The notes beneath the pieces were generated by a model. The model saw nothing but the letters and a program-made list of their open reading frames with translations, made no database searches and had not been told where the DNA came from. This document shows, in pieces, positions 60,754 through 64,000 of a stretch of 64,000 nt of DNA (its first letter is position 1; the number at the start of each line of letters is the position of its first letter). The stretch is taken from positions 248,001 to 312,000 of the forward strand of contig JARUHG010000002.1 in NCBI GenBank assembly GCA_031216755.1, given 5' to 3'. Both the position numbers and the translations under genes were made by a program. Origin of the DNA: Lysobacter arvi (GTDB taxonomy: Bacteria; Pseudomonadota; Gammaproteobacteria; Xanthomonadales; Xanthomonadaceae).

Positions 60754-63648
60754 ATGCACGTCCACGAGACCCTGCCCGGGATGGCCGTAAAGACCGACAG
60801 CTCGGAGTGGCGCGACGACGCTGCGCGGGCGAACGACCTGCGCATCCAGATCGCGCTCGATGCCGCCGGGCTGGGCAGCTTCATCTGGTATCCGAAGGAC
60901 GATCATGGCGTGCCCGATGCGCGACTGCTCGCGCTGTTCGGCCTGCCGCCCGGGTCGTCGATGAGCCTTGCGCGCGCGCTGTCGACGCTGATCCATCCCG
61001 ACGACCGCGTGCCGTACCGCGATGCGATCGATCGCGCGCTCGATCCGGCGGGCAGCGGACTGCTGAAGGAGGACATCCGCATCGTCCGCCCGGACGGCGT
61101 GCAGCGCTGGATCGCGATCAGCGGGCGCACCTCGTTCGAGGGCGCGCCGCCGCAAGCGGTGCGCATGGACGGCGTGGTGATGGACATCACCGAGCGCAAA
61201 CAAGCCGAAGCCGTGCTGCGCGCCGGCGCGCGGACGCAGCGCTTCCTGGTCGCGCTCGGCGACGCCTTGCGACCGCTGGACGACGCCGGCGCGATCATGC
61301 GGACGGCGATGGCGATGCTCGCCGAACACCTCGACGTGAATCGCGGCTACTACAGCGAGGTCGAGCACAACGGCGTGTACTGCCGGGTGCGCGACAGCTT
61401 CAATCGCGGGGTGGAGAGCCTCGACGGACGCTATCGCCTCGACGATTACAGCCCTTCCAAGATGGACATGCTGCGCGCCGCGCGCGATCTGGTGGTGACC
61501 GATGCCGAGCGCGATCCGGAGATCAGCCGCGCCGAGCGCGATCGCTACCGCGCGCTGAGCATCCGCTCGCTGATCAACGTGCCGCTGGTGAAGAACCAGC
61601 GCTTCATCGCGGTGCTCGGGGTGAGCGACGAACGTGCGCGCGACTGGAGCAAGGAAGAGATCGAGGTCGTGCGCGAAACGGCGGAGCGCACGTGGTCGGC
61701 CGTGGAACGCGCCCGTGCCGAAGCCGCGCTCCGGCAGAGCGAGGAACGCTTCCAGCAGGTCGCGCGCAACCTGGACGCGGCGTTCTACGTGGTGGACGCG
61801 GCGCAGGATCGCGTGCATTACCTCAACGACGCGCACCGTCGGTTGTGGTCGATCGAGCCGGCGCGGCGCCGGGCCGCGTGGTTCCAGCGCGTCCATGAGG
61901 ACGATGCGACGCGCGTGCGCGCGCTGCACCAGGCGTTCATGCGGGGCGACGCGCCGGCGTTCGACGCCGAGTACCGCATCGTGCTGAACGACGGCTCGAT
62001 ACGCTGGATCCACGATCGCGCGACGTTCGGCGACCGGAACGGGGACGGTCGCGCGCGCACCATCACCGGCATGGCGCAGGACGTCACGCAGCAGCGGGCC
62101 GATGCCATCCTGTTGCGACAGTCGGAGGAGAAGTACCGCCACCTGTTCGACTCCATCGACCAGGGCTTCACCTTGATCGAGATGATCTTCGAGGGTGATC
62201 GGGCGGTGGACTATCGCTTCGTCGAGATCAACCCCGCCTTCGAGCGCCAGACCGGGCTGGTCGACGCGTTGGGCCGTACCGTGCGCGAATGCGCGCCCGA
62301 GCACGAGCAGACGTGGTTCGACACGTATGGCGAGGTCGCGCGTACCGGCAAGCCGCTGCGTTTCCAGCGCCGCGCCGACGCGCTGGGACGCGATTTCGAC
62401 GTCTACGCGTTCCGCGTCGGCCCGCCGGATGAGCCGAAGGTCGCCGTGCTGTTCGCCGACATCACCGATCGCCGGGTGATGGAGGACGCGTTGCGGCAGG
62501 CGGACCGCCGCAAGGACGAGTTCCTCGCGACGCTCGCGCACGAACTGCGCAATCCGCTCGCGCCGCTGCGTACCGGCCTGGAACTCCTGCGGCGCTGGAA
62601 CGTGCGCGACGACACCGGTGCGACCCTGCACATGATGGAGCGCCAGGTCCGGCATCTGGTGCGCATGGTCGACGACCTGCTCGACATCAGCCGCATCAGC
62701 CGCGGCAAGGTCGAGCTTGAGCGCCGACGCATCGACCTCGTGCACGAAGTGCGCGTGGCGGCCGAGGCGATGAGGGCGACCTACGAATCGCAGCATCGAA
62801 CGTTGTCGATCGACCTGGCGCCGTCGCCGCTGATGGCGTACGCCGACGCGACACGCGTGGCGCAGGTGCTCGGCAACCTGCTCAGCAACGCGCTCAAGTT
62901 CACGGGCGAGGGCGGGCATGTCGGCGTCTGCCTCGCGCGCGAAGGCGACGAGGCCGTGCTGCGCGTATGCGACGACGGCATCGGCATCGCCGAAGACCAC
63001 CTGGAGCAGATCTTCGCCACCTTCATGCAGGTGGACACATCGCTGGAACGCGGCCAGAGCGGCCTCGGGCTGGGCCTGGCGGTGGCGAAGGAACTGGTGA
63101 CGATGCACGGCGGCCACATCCAGGCGCGCAGCACGGGCTTGGGCGAAGGCAGCGAGTTCATCGTGCGGCTGCCGCTGGTCGAGACGGACGACACCTTCGG
63201 GTGCGCAAGCGCCGATGCGGCCGGCGCGCCGCTGGGCGTCGAGCGCAGCGAAGCGGCGTATGCCTGGAAACGCGTGCTGGTGGTCGACGACAACCGCGCC
63301 TCGGCGGACACGCTGGCCTTGCTGCTGCGCCTGTCGGGTTTCGAAGTCGCCGTCGCCTACGAAGGACGCCAGGCGGTCGAATGCGCGAAAGACTGGTGTC
63401 CCGATGCGGTGGTGATGGACATCGGCATGCCCGATCTCAATGGCTTCGATGCGTGCCGCGCGATGCGCGTGGATGCACAAGGCCGGCCGTTCGTGGCGAT
63501 CGCGCTCACCGGCTGGGGCGGTGCCGACGCCAAGGCCGCCAGCCGCGACGCCGGCTTCGACCTGCACATGGTGAAGCCCGCCGAGCCGAGCGCGGTCACC
63601 GATCTGCTGGAGAAGCGCCTGTCGGCGCTCGCGCGCCAACAGGCGTGA
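60754..63648 (+). CDS. PAS/GAF hybrid histidine kinase
   Basis: A 964-residue soluble kinase. Domains in order: PAS (about 25-150, ending ITERKQAE), GAF (about 160-325, GALS-type with NVNRGYYSEVE), PAS (about 330-450, ending DVTQQRAD) and PAS (about 455-570, ending DITDRRVME). HisKA follows with H596 in LAHELRNPLAPL. The HATPase (about 690-805) has NLLSNALKFTGEGG and GLGLGLAVAKELV, and the receiver has D889 in VMDIGMPDLNG. A putative direct sensor with no membrane segments, it needs a separate output protein. ATG 60754 is used; ATG 60781 is an alternative and neither has a clear ribosome site. It ends three bases before the convergent tag gene. Confidence 0.92.
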   Translation: MHVHETLPGMAVKTDSSEWRDDAARANDLRIQIALDAAGLGSFIWYPKDDHGVPDARLLALFGLPPGSSMSLARALSTLIHPDDRVPYRDAIDRALDPAGSGLLKEDIRIVRPDGVQRWIAISGRTSFEGAPPQAVRMDGVVMDITERKQAEAVLRAGARTQRFLVALGDALRPLDDAGAIMRTAMAMLAEHLDVNRGYYSEVEHNGVYCRVRDSFNRGVESLDGRYRLDDYSPSKMDMLRAARDLVVTDAERDPEISRAERDRYRALSIRSLINVPLVKNQRFIAVLGVSDERARDWSKEEIEVVRETAERTWSAVERARAEAALRQSEERFQQVARNLDAAFYVVDAAQDRVHYLNDAHRRLWSIEPARRRAAWFQRVHEDDATRVRALHQAFMRGDAPAFDAEYRIVLNDGSIRWIHDRATFGDRNGDGRARTITGMAQDVTQQRADAILLRQSEEKYRHLFDSIDQGFTLIEMIFEGDRAVDYRFVEINPAFERQTGLVDALGRTVRECAPEHEQTWFDTYGEVARTGKPLRFQRRADALGRDFDVYAFRVGPPDEPKVAVLFADITDRRVMEDALRQADRRKDEFLATLAHELRNPLAPLRTGLELLRRWNVRDDTGATLHMMERQVRHLVRMVDDLLDISRISRGKVELERRRIDLVHEVRVAAEAMRATYESQHRTLSIDLAPSPLMAYADATRVAQVLGNLLSNALKFTGEGGHVGVCLAREGDEAVLRVCDDGIGIAEDHLEQIFATFMQVDTSLERGQSGLGLGLAVAKELVTMHGGHIQARSTGLGEGSEFIVRLPLVETDDTFGCASADAAGAPLGVERSEAAYAWKRVLVVDDNRASADTLALLLRLSGFEVAVAYEGRQAVECAKDWCPDAVVMDIGMPDLNGFDACRAMRVDAQGRPFVAIALTGWGGADAKAASRDAGFDLHMVKPAEPSAVTDLLEKRLSALARQQA

Positions 63649-63651
63649 TGC

Positions 63652-64000
63652 TCAGAGCTTGCGCCGCCACGCCGGATCCAGCGGCGGCTTGAGCTTGAGG
63701 ATGCGTTTCTGCGCCGGGCAGTCGTCGCGATGCGCACCGGGCAGGTAGCCCAGGCTCATCAGGAACTCGTTGGTGATTTCGCCGCCCGTGAAGCGGAAGG
63801 TCTTCTTGAACAGCTTGATCCAGCCCGCCTTGTCGCGCCGCTGACCGCCTTCGTCGAGCAGGTGCGCATCGAGCCACGAAGCGAAACCGCCGTGCGATGC
63901 ACGCAGCCCGCGGATCACCTTCGCGTTGTGGATCGCGGCATCGACCTTCAACCGGTTGCGGACGATGCCGGCGTCGTTGAGCAGCCGCTCGCGATCCTTT
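63652..64000 (-). CDS. tag: DNA-3-methyladenine glycosylase I, C-terminal part (5' end outside window)
   Basis: The frame is open at the right edge; 116 residues are visible. The sequence matches the end of Tag: ERLLNDAGIVRNRLKVDAA, IHNAKVIRGLRASHGGFASWL, the FKKTFRFTGGEITNEFLMSLGYLPGAHRDDCP segment with its conserved zinc-binding His/Cys, and a basic tail. Tag excises 3-methyladenine from alkylated DNA. The enzyme's N-terminal CRWC region lies beyond the window. It converges on the hybrid kinase gene with three bases between stops. Confidence 0.93.
   Translation of the reverse strand, partial: KDRERLLNDAGIVRNRLKVDAAIHNAKVIRGLRASHGGFASWLDAHLLDEGGQRRDKAGWIKLFKKTFRFTGGEITNEFLMSLGYLPGAHRDDCPAQKRILKLKPPLDPAWRRKL

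Overview
The window is chromosomal DNA from a high-GC gammaproteobacterium of the Xanthomonadaceae, most like Lysobacter or a close relative. This rests on gene content: an expanded family of TonB-dependent receptors, a secreted GH18 chitinase, a SAM-I riboswitch ahead of metX-metB-homoserine dehydrogenase, a Stenotrophomonas-type AAC(6') acetyltransferase, twitching ATPases pilT/pilU, and intergenic palindromic repeats. No tRNA, rRNA, CRISPR array, prophage or intact insertion sequence was seen. The assignment is an inference from families recognised by eye; no database search was run.

Layout. 0-1.8 kb: the tail of an ECF sigma factor, a membrane anti-sigma-like protein and a DUF4097 protein. 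2-13.6 kb: an outer-membrane uptake island on the minus strand with three large TonB-dependent receptor paralogues, a 2OG-Fe(II) oxygenase-like protein and an orphan barrel-like protein. Each receptor has its own terminator and a shared upstream sequence block. 13.6-26.7 kb: housekeeping and envelope genes (hslO, mtgA, a GT2 glycosyltransferase, a CBS protein, AsmA, hemolysin III family, a sulfotransferase plus Asp/Asn hydroxylase pair, prfC, an HDOD protein with a pseudo-receiver, an M23 peptidase and a phytase-like lipoprotein). 26.8-30.4 kb: the riboswitch-controlled methionine operon. 30.4-37 kb: an alpha/beta hydrolase, an orphan winged-helix protein, chitinase, and an MHYT-GGDEF-EAL cyclic-di-GMP enzyme.

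37-47 kb is rich in intergenic repeats. Three loci carry the same 71-bp module joined at a fixed point to a 27-bp palindromic module. One locus has a 521-bp unit with near-perfect 27-bp terminal inverted repeats, like a MITE. The genes between are sdaA, a glutaredoxin-like gene, a YceI-cytochrome b561-YceI operon and a large propeller-type hybrid histidine kinase.

47-64 kb: hemE, a WGR protein, aroK-aroB, a glycerate kinase-like gene divergent from pdxH, AAC(6') coupled to a BtuF-like protein, then DUF4426-proC-yggS divergent from pilT-pilU. The window ends with two divergent hybrid sensor kinases and the end of a 3-methyladenine glycosylase gene. A GGGTCCC-type repeat intrudes around proC, yggS and pilT/pilU.

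Many long reading frames lie antisense to the genes listed here. They are shadows of high-GC coding sequence and are left out.
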